A stretch of DNA of 7,833 nucleotides from Actinomycetes bacterium (GCA_024227975.1 JAAETV010000481.1:1-7833), one strand, 5' to 3'. Shown: positions 1 to 6,500, counted from the stretch's first letter. Notes: generated by a model from the letters alone, not told the origin. Numbers and translations: made by a program.

Positions 1-870
1 AGAATTAGGACTGCATTCTTCTCTTTCTTATTTTCCATTTTAGGTAGTATTAATTTTATTTTAAGTTTATTTTATATAATCTCTTCTATTTCTTTATTTT
101 CCTTATTAATTATTTTACCTTTCTTAATTAAAATTCCAACATTTCCTTTTTATTATTGATTACCAGAGGTACATTGTGAAGCTAATACTTCAATATCATT
201 ATTTCTGGCTGGTTTATTATCAAAATTAAGTATATTTGGTATTATTAGATTTATTTTATGTACTTTTTATTTGTCATTACGATTTTTATCATCTATTCTT
301 ATATTAGTTATTTTAATTGGAATAATTATAATTAATTGTAATTACTTTAGATATTATGATTTAAAGAAAATTATTGCATTATCTTCAATATTACATTTAA
401 ACTTAACTTTTCATTCAATGTTATCTTTAAATTCTAGTGGTATTTATTGTGCTATTGTTATTCCTTTATCTCATAGTTTATCATCAATTGGACTTTCTTT
501 ATTTATTGGTTTATTAATTAATAAAACTAACACTAGATTGTTAGATACATTTTTCTTTATATCTTCTATTTTACGGTTATTATTATCATTCTTTTTACTA
601 GCTAATAATAGTTTTCCTAGTTCTATTAATCATATTGGTGAAATTTTTGCATTAGTATCTATTATTTCTATTGATGTATTATTTAGTTTAATTTTTCTTT
701 TCCTTTCCTTTATATGTACTTTATTTTGATTTATAATTTTAAATAGAAAATTACCATATCATTCATCTTATTATTGTTATTATTTTTTCTACTATCTATT
801 ATTATTTATTATATTATTATATAATTATTTATTAGGTATTTATTTATTATTCACTCGGTCGTATCTTTAA
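1..870 (+). CDS. nad4: NADH dehydrogenase subunit 4, 3' part (5' end outside window)
   Basis: ND4 is a proton-pumping, antiporter-like membrane subunit of mitochondrial complex I. The frame is open from base 1 to a TAA at 868-870, giving 289 residues with TGA read as Trp (codons at 157 and 727). Residues 1-16 (RIRTAFFSFLFSILGS) match the ND4 stretch ERxxAxxxxLFYTLxGS. The family signature follows near residues 50-80: YYWLPEVHCEANTS, then SLFLAGLLSKL and GIIRF. Next come DLKKIIALSSILHLNL, the LSHSLSSIGLSLFIG helix, KTNTRLLD and NHIGEIFALVSI, all in family order. The C-terminal hydrophobic tail looks complete. A full ND4 has about 450-490 residues, so roughly the first 150 are missing, because of the window edge or because the gene is split. 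AGA occurs at conserved Arg positions. The protein is very rich in Leu, Ile, Phe and Ser. The last codons (TTCACTCGGTCG) resemble the CGCTCG repeats that follow. Confidence 0.93.
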
Positions 871-1084
871 AATGATTTAATCTATCCATTATTCTTTATA
901 ATTTATTAGTTATTAAAAGCCTTTGATTTTATTGGATTAAATTGATTTAATTAATGAATAAAAGCCTTTAATAATAAAAATACAATGATGAAAAGCTTTT
1001 AATATTAGATAATCAATAATAATGAAGAAAAGCCTTTATTTATTAGTCTTTAAAATATTCTCCTTTATATTTTATGTACATTCC
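871..1084. repeat. Repeat-rich spacer with AAAAGCCTTT-type elements
   Basis: This spacer lies between nad4 and the first LSU rRNA piece. It carries four copies of the dispersed core (near 915-930, 958-975, 990-1003 and 1026-1037). They are variants AAAAGCCTTT and AAAAGCTTTT, separated by ATTAAT/AATAAT stretches. The segment at 865-882 (TTTAAAATGATTTAATC) recurs near 7121-7137. I see no coding frame with recognisable similarity. The last 30 bases may already belong to the LSU piece. Confidence 0.7.
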
Positions 1085-1580
1085 TAAAGTAATTCTAGTA
1101 ATAAATATAACGGCTAAAATGTAGGGTGATGGTGTGTTTATTAATTATGAGATAACCGAACTGTTCACGATTAACTTACTTTACCAATTATGTTGTTGTG
1201 TAATCAATAAAATAATTTATTGTGAAGATACAATGTTTTCAATAATTAGACGAAAAGACCCTTTTATGCTTAATTTATAATTTAATATTCTTTATCTCTC
1301 AATTAAATAGATTAAATACGAGCGGAATTATTAATAGAAAAGCTTTTGATCATATATAACCGCTCGTTTATCTATAATTAATTATAATAATTTGATTCTT
1401 TATATGTTTAATTGAGTTTATTTTAATAATTTTCACGCTTATATAATAACTGCCTTTTTTTTATTGGAACACCTTCTGCTTAATATATCTGGCTGTCTTC
1501 CAATTAGTCACGTGATATCTTTTCATTCAAAGACTAATAATTACTGTAGTAATGATCTATTAAGAATAAGCTTTGGAATA
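1085..1580 (+). rRNA. rnl: Mitochondrial LSU rRNA fragment, domain IV 3' part to domain V
   Basis: This piece corresponds to about E. coli 23S 1910-2410. Near 1104 AATATAACGGCTAAAATGTAG matches the conserved AACTATAACGGTCCTAAGGTAG (helix 71 region). CCGAACTGTTCACGATTAA matches CCGACCTGCACGAATGGCGTAA. GTGAAGATACAATG and AGACGAAAAGACCC (1248-1261) match GTGAAGATGCAGTG and AGACGGAAAGACCCC of helices 73-74. CTCAATTAA (about 1297-1305) can pair with TTAATTGAG (about 1407-1415), as expected for helix 75. Near 1545 TGTAGTAATGATCTATTAAGAA matches CATAGTGATCCGGTGGTTCTG. The P-loop region between is degenerate and I did not place it with certainty. The piece seems to stop around helix 88-89, exactly where the LSU piece at 5085 resumes. 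A repeat hairpin sits in the variable helix 76-79 region. Ends are approximate. Confidence 0.82.
1318..1367. repeat. CGAGCGG/CCGCTCG hairpin element within LSU rRNA
   Basis: ACGAGCGG at 1318-1325 is a perfect inverted repeat of CCGCTCGT at 1360-1367. The 34-base loop contains the dispersed core in its palindromic form, GAAAAGCTTTTGATC. The element lies between conserved helix 74/75 sequence on one side and the helix 75 closing strand on the other, so it occupies a normally variable stalk of domain V. It shows that the repeat family has entered, or replaced, expandable rRNA helices. Confidence 0.8.
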
Positions 1581-1589
1581 TAATATCTA

Positions 1590-1753
1590 CGAGCGATATC
1601 TTAATTCAACATAAATCAATATAATTCAACATAATAGATAATCGATTATAACTAATCAAAAGCCTTTAATATTATATATTCGCTCGATCTTATTCAATAA
1701 AAGCCTTTAATATTGAAGAAAACACGATTTGATTAATTCAAAATCCAGCATGA
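1590..1753. repeat. Repeat cluster between LSU piece and nad1
   Basis: CGAGCGA (1590-1596) and TCGCTCG (1680-1686) form an inverted pair about 85 bases apart. Cores AAAAGCCTTTAATATT begin near 1658 and 1698, and a partial copy AAAAAGCCGAT (near 1763) reads into the nad1 5' end. I see no gene. The nad1 frame stays open through part of this segment only because it happens to lack stops. Confidence 0.6.
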
Positions 1754-2311
1754 ATAATCTTGAAAAAGCCGATTTTAATTTTATTAATTATTGGATCAAT
1801 TTATTTTATATTATTAGATGAATTAATAATGGGTTCAGCGCAAAGAAGAATAGGACCTTTTAATTTAGGTTGATATGGTATTATTTCTTCTATAATTAAC
1901 GGATGTAATCTTATTATAACTCAATTAATAATACCTAAATTACATTTTTATTTTGGTTTTCAATCCTTTCCTATATTCTTTTTTCTATGATCTATAATTA
2001 GTTATAGTATTATATATCCCTTTTATTTAATAAATTTAATGTTTTCTCTTGTCTTAATAATTATAATTTCAGGTCTATCGATACTATTCATTATTTTATC
2101 TGCATTTTCAGGTAATAGTAAGTATTCCATGTTAGGATGCATTCGAATAATATCTCAACTAATATCTTTTGAATTAATATGAACTACAATATTATCATAT
2201 ATTATTTGAACTTTAAATGAAATATCTATCGTTGGTTTTTTAATTCTTTTGATTTTTATATATTTAATTTGATTAGTAAATAAAGGAATAAAGGAATTAA
2301 TAAATGAATAA
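1754..2311 (+). CDS. nad1: NADH dehydrogenase subunit 1, N-terminal part only
   Basis: ND1 is the membrane subunit of complex I that helps form the quinone-entry chamber. With TGA as Trp, the frame gives LDELIMGSAQRRIGPFNLGW, matching ExxxxGxxQxRxGPN. Later LSAFSGNSKYSMLGCIR (about 2095-2146) and QLISFELIW match the family's SGWxSNSKYxLLGAxRxxAQxISYE. One hydrophobic segment precedes the QRRIGP loop, as expected. The start is uncertain: ATA 1754, TTG 1760 and ATT 1772 are options, and a degenerate repeat overlaps here. TAA is at 2309-2311. The product is about 185 residues against about 310-330 for the family. It ends as ...LIWLVNKGIKELINE, at the position of LAETNRxPFDLxExExEL, and runs directly into an AAAAGCCTTT repeat. 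The second half, with its conserved acidic loop, is absent here. It is either a gene piece with a partner elsewhere or a truncated copy. Confidence 0.88.
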
Positions 2312-2764
2312 AAGCCTTTAATAATAAATAAACGAATTGAAGATAAAAAACGATTTAATTAATCATAGAAAAGCCTTTATCGATCATGAAAAAGCTGAAT
2401 TAAATAAAAAACCGATTATCGATCATGAATAATAGCTTTTGATTAAGTAATAATAAATCGTTCGTTCAGATCAAATAGTTTTTGATGATCCGATAATATA
2501 GAAATTGAATAAAAACTAGGAAATAAATTAATTCCGATTAAATTAATAAAAAACTAGGAAATAAATAAGAACGAGTAAATAATCAATAATCGATCTAAAT
2601 AAATAGTGCTTTTTATGTTTAATTAGAAAAAGCCTTTATTCATTCGCTCGTTTCACTCGCTTTTATCCTTTAATAGATAAATAGTTTAAATCAATTTAAG
2701 ATAAAGCTGAATTAATATTAGATCGGTCATATATAATCGCTCGTTCGGATCAACATTAATTTAA
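2312..2764. repeat. Repeat field between nad1 and SSU 3' piece
   Basis: About 450 bases with no recognisable gene. Dispersed cores occur near 2310, 2370, 2430 and 2627. There are several CGCTCG/CACTCG motifs near 2460, 2646 and 2739. An 18-base direct repeat with key motif AACTAGGAAAT lies at 2511-2528 and 2549-2566. A 29-base sequence at 2479-2507 is repeated exactly at 3153-3181, just upstream of nad6. Base composition is balanced between A and T, unlike the T-rich sense strand of the protein genes, so hidden membrane-protein coding is unlikely. Confidence 0.7.
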
Positions 2765-2965
2765 GAGGACATGTCAGTAATAACCAATAATAACAGGGTT
2801 ATGAATAATAATAATATCTTGATTTCTCTTGAATGTATTTTTTATTAGTCAACTTTCTAAGTACAGACCGTTAATCATCTCCCTTGATTTATCTGAACGT
2901 CAATTTAACGAGTGTTTAATCAATTTATAAAGGGAGTAAGTTGTAGCAAGGTAAGGTTAAAATAA
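2765..2965 (+). rRNA. rns: Mitochondrial SSU rRNA fragment, 3' end with decoding site
   Basis: This piece corresponds to about E. coli 16S 1335-1515. ACATGTCAGTAATAACC matches CGGAATCGCTAGTAATCG, and GGGTTATGAATA matches CGGTGAATACG. GTACAGACCGTTAATC (from 2861) matches GTACACACCGCCCGTC. CTCCCTT (2879-2885) pairs perfectly with AAGGGAG (2930-2936) as the base of helix 44. AAGTTGTAGCAAGGTAA (from 2938) matches the decoding strand AAGTCGTAACAAGGTAA. About 30 extra bases lie between GAATA and GTACA compared with bacteria. A helix 45 with GGAUCACCUCC-like tail was not recognised. The neighbouring 16S pieces are downstream (3645 and 4750), so their order is scrambled. Ends are approximate. Confidence 0.88.
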
Positions 2966-3205
2966 TTTAATCTTGATTAAAATAAATCATGAATAAGCAT
3001 GAATCAAAAGCCTTTAATATTTGTTCTCACGATTATAATGAATAGATTGACAATTATATAATTAAGGAATACTCAATTTTCATTTAGGCATGTAATTGAT
3101 AATTAATTATAATATCTCCTTTATACACAATAATTTTAAAGTTAATTAATCGTTTTTGATGATCCGATAATATAGAAATTGGGATATGAGCGAGTGAAAT
3201 GAGCG
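2966..3205. other. Spacer with repeats and an unassigned complex segment (about 3035-3140)
   Basis: A core repeat lies near 3005, and a 29-base copy of the 2479 sequence at 3153-3181. The stretch 3035-3140 has no repeat core and looks more complex. Read on the minus strand it contains AAAGGAGATATTATAATT and TATCAATTACATGCCTAAA. These weakly resemble SSU GGAGGAAGGTGGGGATGACG and GTCAAGTCATCATGGCCCTTA (about 1150-1200). The match is suggestive only. If right, it would be another rRNA piece on the minus strand. Confidence 0.3.
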
Positions 3206-3505
3206 ATTATCGGTCATGAATTATCTATTATCTTTTTACTAGATTATTTATTAATTACAGTATTAATTATATTAGTTTTTATTTTAAATAACATAATACT
3301 TTTACTTAACTTTCTATCAATTATATTAATATTGTTATTATTGTTACTATTAAATAACATAATTCCTATTACATTATTGTTTGTATTAATTTATTCTTCT
3401 TTATTAGGTATATTATTTTTAATGAATGGTATTCTTTTAATGTCTTCTTATTCTAATTTATCCTTTATTTGAATTTCTCCGCTCGATAATGGATATATAA
3501 TATAA
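3206..3505 (+). CDS. nad6: Probable NADH dehydrogenase subunit 6, N-terminal part
   Basis: ND6 is a small, poorly conserved membrane subunit of complex I. The frame is strongly T-rich, read with TGA as Trp, and encodes about 99 residues to TAA 3503-3505. The best match is the third helix: LNNIIPITLLFVLIYSSL followed by LGILFLMNGILLM. It aligns with the ND6 pattern NxEFxPxxFLxxYVGAIAxLFLFVxMML (LIY then ILFL). Two earlier hydrophobic segments, with an Asn near the KNPV position, also fit. The start is uncertain: ATT 3206 and GTG 3194 are options, and the bases up to about 3220 look repeat-derived. The C-terminal codons (TCTCCGCTCGATAAT) contain the CGCTCG repeat, so the true homology probably ends near 3475. 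A full ND6 has about 165-200 residues. A second piece may lie at 3932. ND4L was considered but lacks its LNRRN...E pattern. Confidence 0.6.
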
Positions 3506-3644
3506 CATCAAAAACATGAATAAAAGCCTTTGATTATAATTTGCACGATTTGGAATTAATGATGCTTTTTATACAATCGTGATGAATTTTTAATGGATCA
3601 AAAACTAAATCATAAAAAGCCGATAATAAATAAAAGTATGAATA
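3506..3644. repeat. Repeat spacer between nad6 piece and SSU 530-loop piece
   Basis: It contains AAAAGCCTTTGATT near 3524, a partial core AAAAGCCGATAAT near 3615, and a 20-base sequence at 3553-3572 (GAATTAATGATGCTTTTTAT) that is repeated exactly at 7390-7409. No coding potential was recognised. Confidence 0.6.
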
Positions 3645-3810
3645 GATTTAGTTAAAAGTTGTTCCAGTAACATCGGTAATTCTTCTAAAATCAAGTTTTT
3701 ATAATTAGAAACTATAGTGTAAAATAGCTTTCTATTAAGAAGTAATAATTTAATTCCACAATAAATTAATTTAGAAATGTAAAAAATGACTTTATTCAAT
3801 TGCTTTGAAG
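3645..3810 (+). rRNA. rns: Mitochondrial SSU rRNA fragment, 530 loop and central-domain start
   Basis: This piece corresponds to about E. coli 16S 505-730. CCAGTAACATCGGTAAT (3664-3680) matches CCAGCAGCCGCGGTAAT of the 530 loop, which monitors codon-anticodon pairing. AATTAGAAACTATAGTGTAAAATAG matches AATCGGAATTACTGGGCGTAAAG (helices 19-20). Further on, TTTAATTCCACAATAAATTAATTTAGAAATGTAAAAA resembles GTAGAATTCCAGGTGTAGCGGTGAAATGCGTAGA, and CAATTGCTTTGAAGATC resembles CCGGTGGCGAAGGCG. The 790 loop (GGATTAGATACC) is not found after it. A short minus-strand open frame over the same bases is only its shadow. The piece sits between the two nad6 pieces. Confidence 0.78.
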
Positions 3811-3931
3811 ATCACATATAATATTGAAATTAAATCAATTTTACTATAGAATAAAAGCTAAAATCAATAAAGATAATTAATTAAAAACTCCTTTTTTTCT
3901 ATGATCTATAATTATGAATAATAATGAATAA
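3811..3931. other. Spacer with a copy of an internal nad1 segment
   Basis: No gene was recognised. Positions 3893-3914 repeat exactly a 22-base stretch from inside nad1 (1979-2000), with key motif CTATGATCTATAATTA. The copy is immediately upstream of the probable nad6 C-terminal piece. Confidence 0.55.
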
Positions 3932-4090
3932 AAGATCCAGCCGATTATTTATATATGAACAAGTTTTTATTGGTTTTTTCAATCGTTTTTATCCTTCTTT
4001 ATTTATTTATATTCTAGTTATTTTTATTTAATGTCGTTTTTTAAGGTATTTGTTGCAGTTTTTATTGGAATTACTTCTATATACCTTTAA
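3932..4090 (+). CDS. nad6: Possible nad6 C-terminal part
   Basis: This is a repeat-free, T-rich open frame of 52 codons ending at TAA 4088-4090, read with TGA as Trp at 3956. It has no obvious start codon. Its last part, LYSSYFYLMSFFKVFVAVFIG followed by ITSIYL, resembles the end of ND6 (LYTxYxxxFxxxxLILLVAMIGAIVLTL): the LY-S/T-xY entry, the spacing and the VA-hydrophobic-IG core agree. Added to the 3206 piece it would give about 150 residues, near a short ND6. The two pieces are separated by an rRNA fragment and in-frame stops, so neither a simple frameshift nor plain readthrough joins them. This is my inference from a weakly conserved protein. A chance open frame in T-rich DNA is the alternative. 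Confidence 0.4.
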
Positions 4091-4319
4091 ATTTGATTAC
4101 TAGATTATATAATGAAGATGTTGAAAATCGATCGGAATTAATCAAAAGCCTTTAAATAAAGCCTGACCGATAATAGATAAATGAGTTAAAGAGATTAAAA
4201 GCATAAATAAAAACCGCTCGATTATATAAAAACATAAAAAATAATTTAATAATAATGAATAAGATATTAAAGATATAAATTCGGATTTATTTTTCTATAA
4301 TCAGACGATCATATATTAA
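4091..4319. repeat. Repeat-rich spacer
   Basis: It contains the core CAAAAGCCTTTAAATAAAGCC near 4143-4163 and a CCGCTCGATTAT motif near 4203. Apart from these I see only low-complexity AT-rich sequence. Confidence 0.5.
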
Positions 4320-4470
4320 TTTAGGTTAATTTAACGGCAGTATTATCTATTCTTATCAACATTGCTTTAATTATAAAAAACACCATCAATATTAATATCT
4401 TTGGTTTTATTTACTAGTTCAAAACATATTACCTTAAAAGACTTCATCATAATTAATAGATCATCGATAA
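4320..4470 (+). rRNA. rns: Possible SSU rRNA fragment, 5' domain (about 16S 340-500)
   Basis: ACGGCAGTATTATCTATTC then TTATCAACATTG (from about 4334) resembles the conserved GGCAGCAGTAGGGAATCTTCCACAATG. ATCTTTGGTTTTATTTACTAG resembles GAAGGTTTTCGGATCGTAAAG at the expected distance. ATTACCTTAAAAGACTTCATC resembles the ACGTTACCxxAGAAGAAGC strand before helix 18. No single block is decisive. The minus strand over 4375-4520 is also open for about 50 codons, with an unusual Asp/Glu/Lys-rich composition (YPESIENVLKAFDVIDDLL); I recognise no family in it and consider it more likely chance. A 24-base segment at 4375-4398 is duplicated at 5786-5809. Confidence 0.4.
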
Positions 4471-4749
4471 CATCAAATGCTTTTAATACATTCTCAATAG
4501 ATTCTGGATAAGCGATAATCTAATTAGTAATAGAGTAGTTATTGAAGAAACCAATTGCAATCAATTTATATAAAAATCGACTAATTATTCATCAAATCGT
4601 TTTTCACCTTTTTAATCGATCAAAAATATTATTAATTGTTTTTATCTTTCTTTATTTATTAATAGATCAAAAGCCTTTGATTAGATTTATGCTTTTTATC
4701 CTATATATTATGATTGTTACTATTTTAATTTAAGCAATTTATATTATTA
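4471..4749. other. Spacer with unidentified open frame (4542-4733) and one repeat core
   Basis: A frame of 63 codons spans 4542-4733 on the + strand. Its central part is hydrophobic (ILLIVFIFLYLLID), but a dispersed core (ATCAAAAGCCTTTGATTAG, near 4665) is embedded in it and translated, and I recognise no family. The T-rich part near 4615-4645 is a close copy of 3980-4010 in the possible nad6 C-terminal piece, so it may be a degenerate duplicate. TGCTTTTTAT occurs at 4690-4699, shortly before the next rRNA piece. Confidence 0.3.
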
Positions 4750-4930
4750 TATTGACAAGGGTATTCATGAAAAAAAGCACTAACAAAGGAACATGGCATT
4801 TAATTTAATGTTAATTATTAATCTTATTATTATTACTTTTTATTAGATATGAAGATATTTTTTACCTTCTAATATTATGCATGGTTGTCGTAAAGTAGTT
4901 TATTGATAAAAACAGTTTAATATTACCTAT
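4750..4930 (+). rRNA. rns: Mitochondrial SSU rRNA fragment, helices 28-35
   Basis: This piece corresponds to about E. coli 16S 915-1090. TTGACAAGGGTATTCATGA (from 4752) matches TTGACGGGGGCCCGCA. ACAAAGGAACATGGCATTTAATTTAATG matches ACAAGCGGTGGAGCATGTGGTTTAATTCGATG. TTATGCATGGTTGTCGTAAAG (about 4876-4896) matches TGCTGCATGGCTGTCGTCAG. These are among the most conserved 3'-domain segments, forming the SSU neck and head. The region between them is shortened and AT-rich. The following CGCAACGAG block is not clear, so the piece probably ends near 4930, where repeat cores begin. Confidence 0.83.
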
Positions 4931-5084
4931 TATTCAATTATATAATCAAAAGCCTTTAATAATAGAAAAGCCTTTAAAAGCAATTAATTATAATAAATAA
5001 TGAATGAATAATTTATTGAGATCCAGATATTAAAAGCTTTTATCCATTATCTTATATTCGAATGACCGAATGAAAAAGTCCTTT
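4931..5084. repeat. Repeat spacer between SSU and LSU pieces
   Basis: Cores begin near 4947 (CAAAAGCCTTTAATAAT), 4967 (GAAAAGCCTTTAAAAG) and 5030 (AAAAGCTTTTATCC). ATCCATTATCTTATATT near 5042 recurs near 7107. No gene was recognised. Confidence 0.6.
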
Positions 5085-5540
5085 TAATTATTACCTTCAG
5101 AATAGGAAAAGTAACTAAAGGGAAAACAGGCTAATAGATGGCATGAGTACAAATCCTACCATCAATTTTGGTCCATCGATGTTGACTTTTTCTTACTTTT
5201 TATTGGATTAAATAGAAAAGTCAGTTTGTTCAACTGTTTTAAGGAACCATGAGTTGAGTTAAAATCGTTAAAGACAGGTTGCATTCTATCTATTATTGAG
5301 ACATTAAGAATTATGTAGATTTTGCAATAGTACGAGAGGAATAGTATAAAACTAATTAATTAAGATAAGAATATTCTATATTAAATATATTATTAGTAAT
5401 TATTGATCCTAAATTTATATTTTTTATTTATTTAATATTATTACTAGAATATCAATAATAATCGCTTATTCATTCCTAAACATTATCCACTGAGATAGAA
5501 GTATATTTAACATTATCTTAGCACATCTTATTGTTTTTAA
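5085..5540 (+). rRNA. rnl: Mitochondrial LSU rRNA 3' fragment: peptidyl-transferase segment and sarcin-ricin loop
   Basis: This piece corresponds to about E. coli 23S 2415-2900. CAGAATAGGAAAAGTAACT then AAAGGGAAAACAGGCTAATAG matches ACGGATAAAAGGTACTCCGGGGATAACAGGCTGATA. GGTCCATCGATGTTGACTTTTTC matches the helix 90-91 strand GGCACCTCGATGTCGGCTCATC. GTTCAACTGTTTTAAGGAACCATGAGTTGAGTTAAAATCGTTAAAGACAGG matches GTTCGCCATTTAAAGTGGTACGCGAGCTGGGTTTAGAACGTCGTGAGACAG. AGTACGAGAGGA (5329-5340) is the sarcin-ricin loop, unchanged. Near 5490-5530 GAGATAGAAGTATATTTAACATTATCTTAGCACAT matches GAGATAAGTGCTGAAAGCATCTAAGCACGAA near the 3' end. It is the longest rRNA piece in the window and starts where the piece at 1085-1580 stops. 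Confidence 0.92.
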
Positions 5541-6195
5541 TAAACAGTCGTCAACTTTTAATGAATTATCCTTTATCTACTAATTATTGACGTTTTTATC
5601 CACTCGCTATTCGCTCGTTCATATATTAAAATAAAAGCCTTTAATATTGAAGACATAAAAATAAATATCGATCGTGAATATTCAATAAAACTGATTAAAT
5701 CGGCTGATCATCAATAAATAGTTGAATTATTATGAATAAATCAATATATTATCGCTCGTTTTTATATTAATAGAACAAAAGCCTTAAAAAACACCATCAA
5801 TATTAATATAAATGATTAATAAATCCAGAAAAACGAGATGATTATCCAATAATTAATATAAATCCGAATAGATCATTTTAAAGATAAGCCTTTAATTATA
5901 ATATCAACAATCCATACTTAATTAATAACACCAATTTCTTTATTATTATTAATTGATTGTATATTTTATATGATTTTTATTTAATTCAAATCTTTTGATC
6001 TTATTCTATTGGTTTTTTATCTGATATTCGATCGATTATATATTAAAAGCTTTTGATTATTCACTCGATCATAGATAATCGGCTGATTATATAATAAAAG
6101 CCTTTAAAATTAAAACTTCAGCCGATCTAATTTAATGTAGGAAAAGCATTTATTCTATCATTAATAATCTAATCTTAATATAGTATAAAACTATT
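5541..6195. repeat. Long repeat field with an unidentified T-rich open frame
   Basis: Cores begin near 5632, 5777, 5885, 6045 and 6097, with CGCTCG motifs near 5601, 5752 and 6062. CGTCAA near 5549 and TTGACG near 5586 form a short inverted repeat just after the LSU 3' end. The 24-base copy of 4375-4398 is at 5786-5809. One frame, 5888-6044 (+), is open for about 51 codons with TGA as Trp. Its middle part is hydrophobic (FFIIINWLYILYDFYLIQIF, then WSYSIGFLSDI). I do not recognise it; a fragment of a short membrane subunit is possible, and chance is at least as likely. Confidence 0.5.
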
Positions 6196-6204
6196 AAAAT
6201 AAGA

Positions 6205-6410
6205 ACAAGATATTGAAAAGGACGTGTAAATTTTCACTACTAATCATAATTCCTCCAATACTATTGTTACAGTAATTAATTTTAGCACATCAATACTATT
6301 GATTAATTCCCTTTTAATTCGTGTATGCTATATCTTGTAATGAAATTGTAGTTCTTTGGATTAATTCCTCCATTATACTAAAGGGATAAAGGATTTCATA
6401 TTTATTCTTG
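6205..6410 (-). rRNA. rnl: LSU rRNA fragment, domain II (about 23S 540-750), minus strand
   Basis: Read on the minus strand, CCCTTTAGTATAATGG (from about 6385 downwards) matches ACCTTTTGTATAATGG at the start of domain II. GCATACACGAATTAAAAGGG resembles GGTATAGACCCGAAACCCGG at the expected place. GTAACAATAGTATTGGAGG then AATTATGATTAGTAGTGAAAA (minus; 6240-6256 is its core) matches GTAACACTAACTGGAGGACCGAACCGACTAATGTTGAAAA, the conserved helix 35 segment. Three ordered matches at reasonable spacing make this convincing. Most other rRNA pieces here are on the + strand. The 3' end is not clear; similarity fades after about 6215. Confidence 0.72.
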
Positions 6411-6434
6411 ATTATTTCTTTTAATCTATATTAT

Positions 6435-6500
6435 ATATTTATGTTACACTCTGACTTCATAATAACATAGTTATAATTACTTCTTAATTAAATAAAGATA
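6435..6500 (-). rRNA. rnl: Possible LSU rRNA fragment (about 23S 1235-1275), minus strand
   Basis: On the minus strand, ATGAAGTCAGAGTGTAACAT (6441-6460), followed by AAATATA, resembles the conserved ATCAGAAGTGCGAATGCTGACATAAGTAACG at the domain II/III boundary. It is one short block only. It lies just 5' of the 540-750 domain II piece on the same strand, so if real the LSU is scrambled within the strand as well. Confidence 0.35.

Noticed and set aside
900..1040. CRISPR-like array because of regularly recurring AAAAGCCTTT
   Set aside because: The repeats are only 10-16 bases, spacing is irregular, the cores occur all over the window, and this is mitochondrial DNA.
3206..3505. nad4L as identity of this frame
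   Set aside because: The nad4L LNRRN and E-containing helix pattern is absent, while the IY...ILFLMN helix aligns better with ND6.
3605..3799. 64-codon minus-strand open frame
   Set aside because: It lies over the SSU 530-loop piece, which explains the sequence; its translation matches no family I know and includes repeat-derived residues.
4375..4520. Minus-strand frame rich in Asp, Glu and Lys as a foreign protein gene
   Set aside because: It has about 50 codons, no family recognised and no start context, and it overlaps the candidate SSU 5'-domain piece.
4542..4733. 63-codon + strand open frame as a gene
   Set aside because: A repeat core is translated within it, no family is recognised, and its hydrophobic part resembles a degenerate copy of 3980-4010. 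It is kept only as a note in the spacer.
5370..5455. Short hydrophobic frame after the sarcin-ricin loop
   Set aside because: rRNA similarity continues on both sides (SRL at 5329 and the 3' end at about 5490-5530), so this is the AT-rich LSU 3' region.
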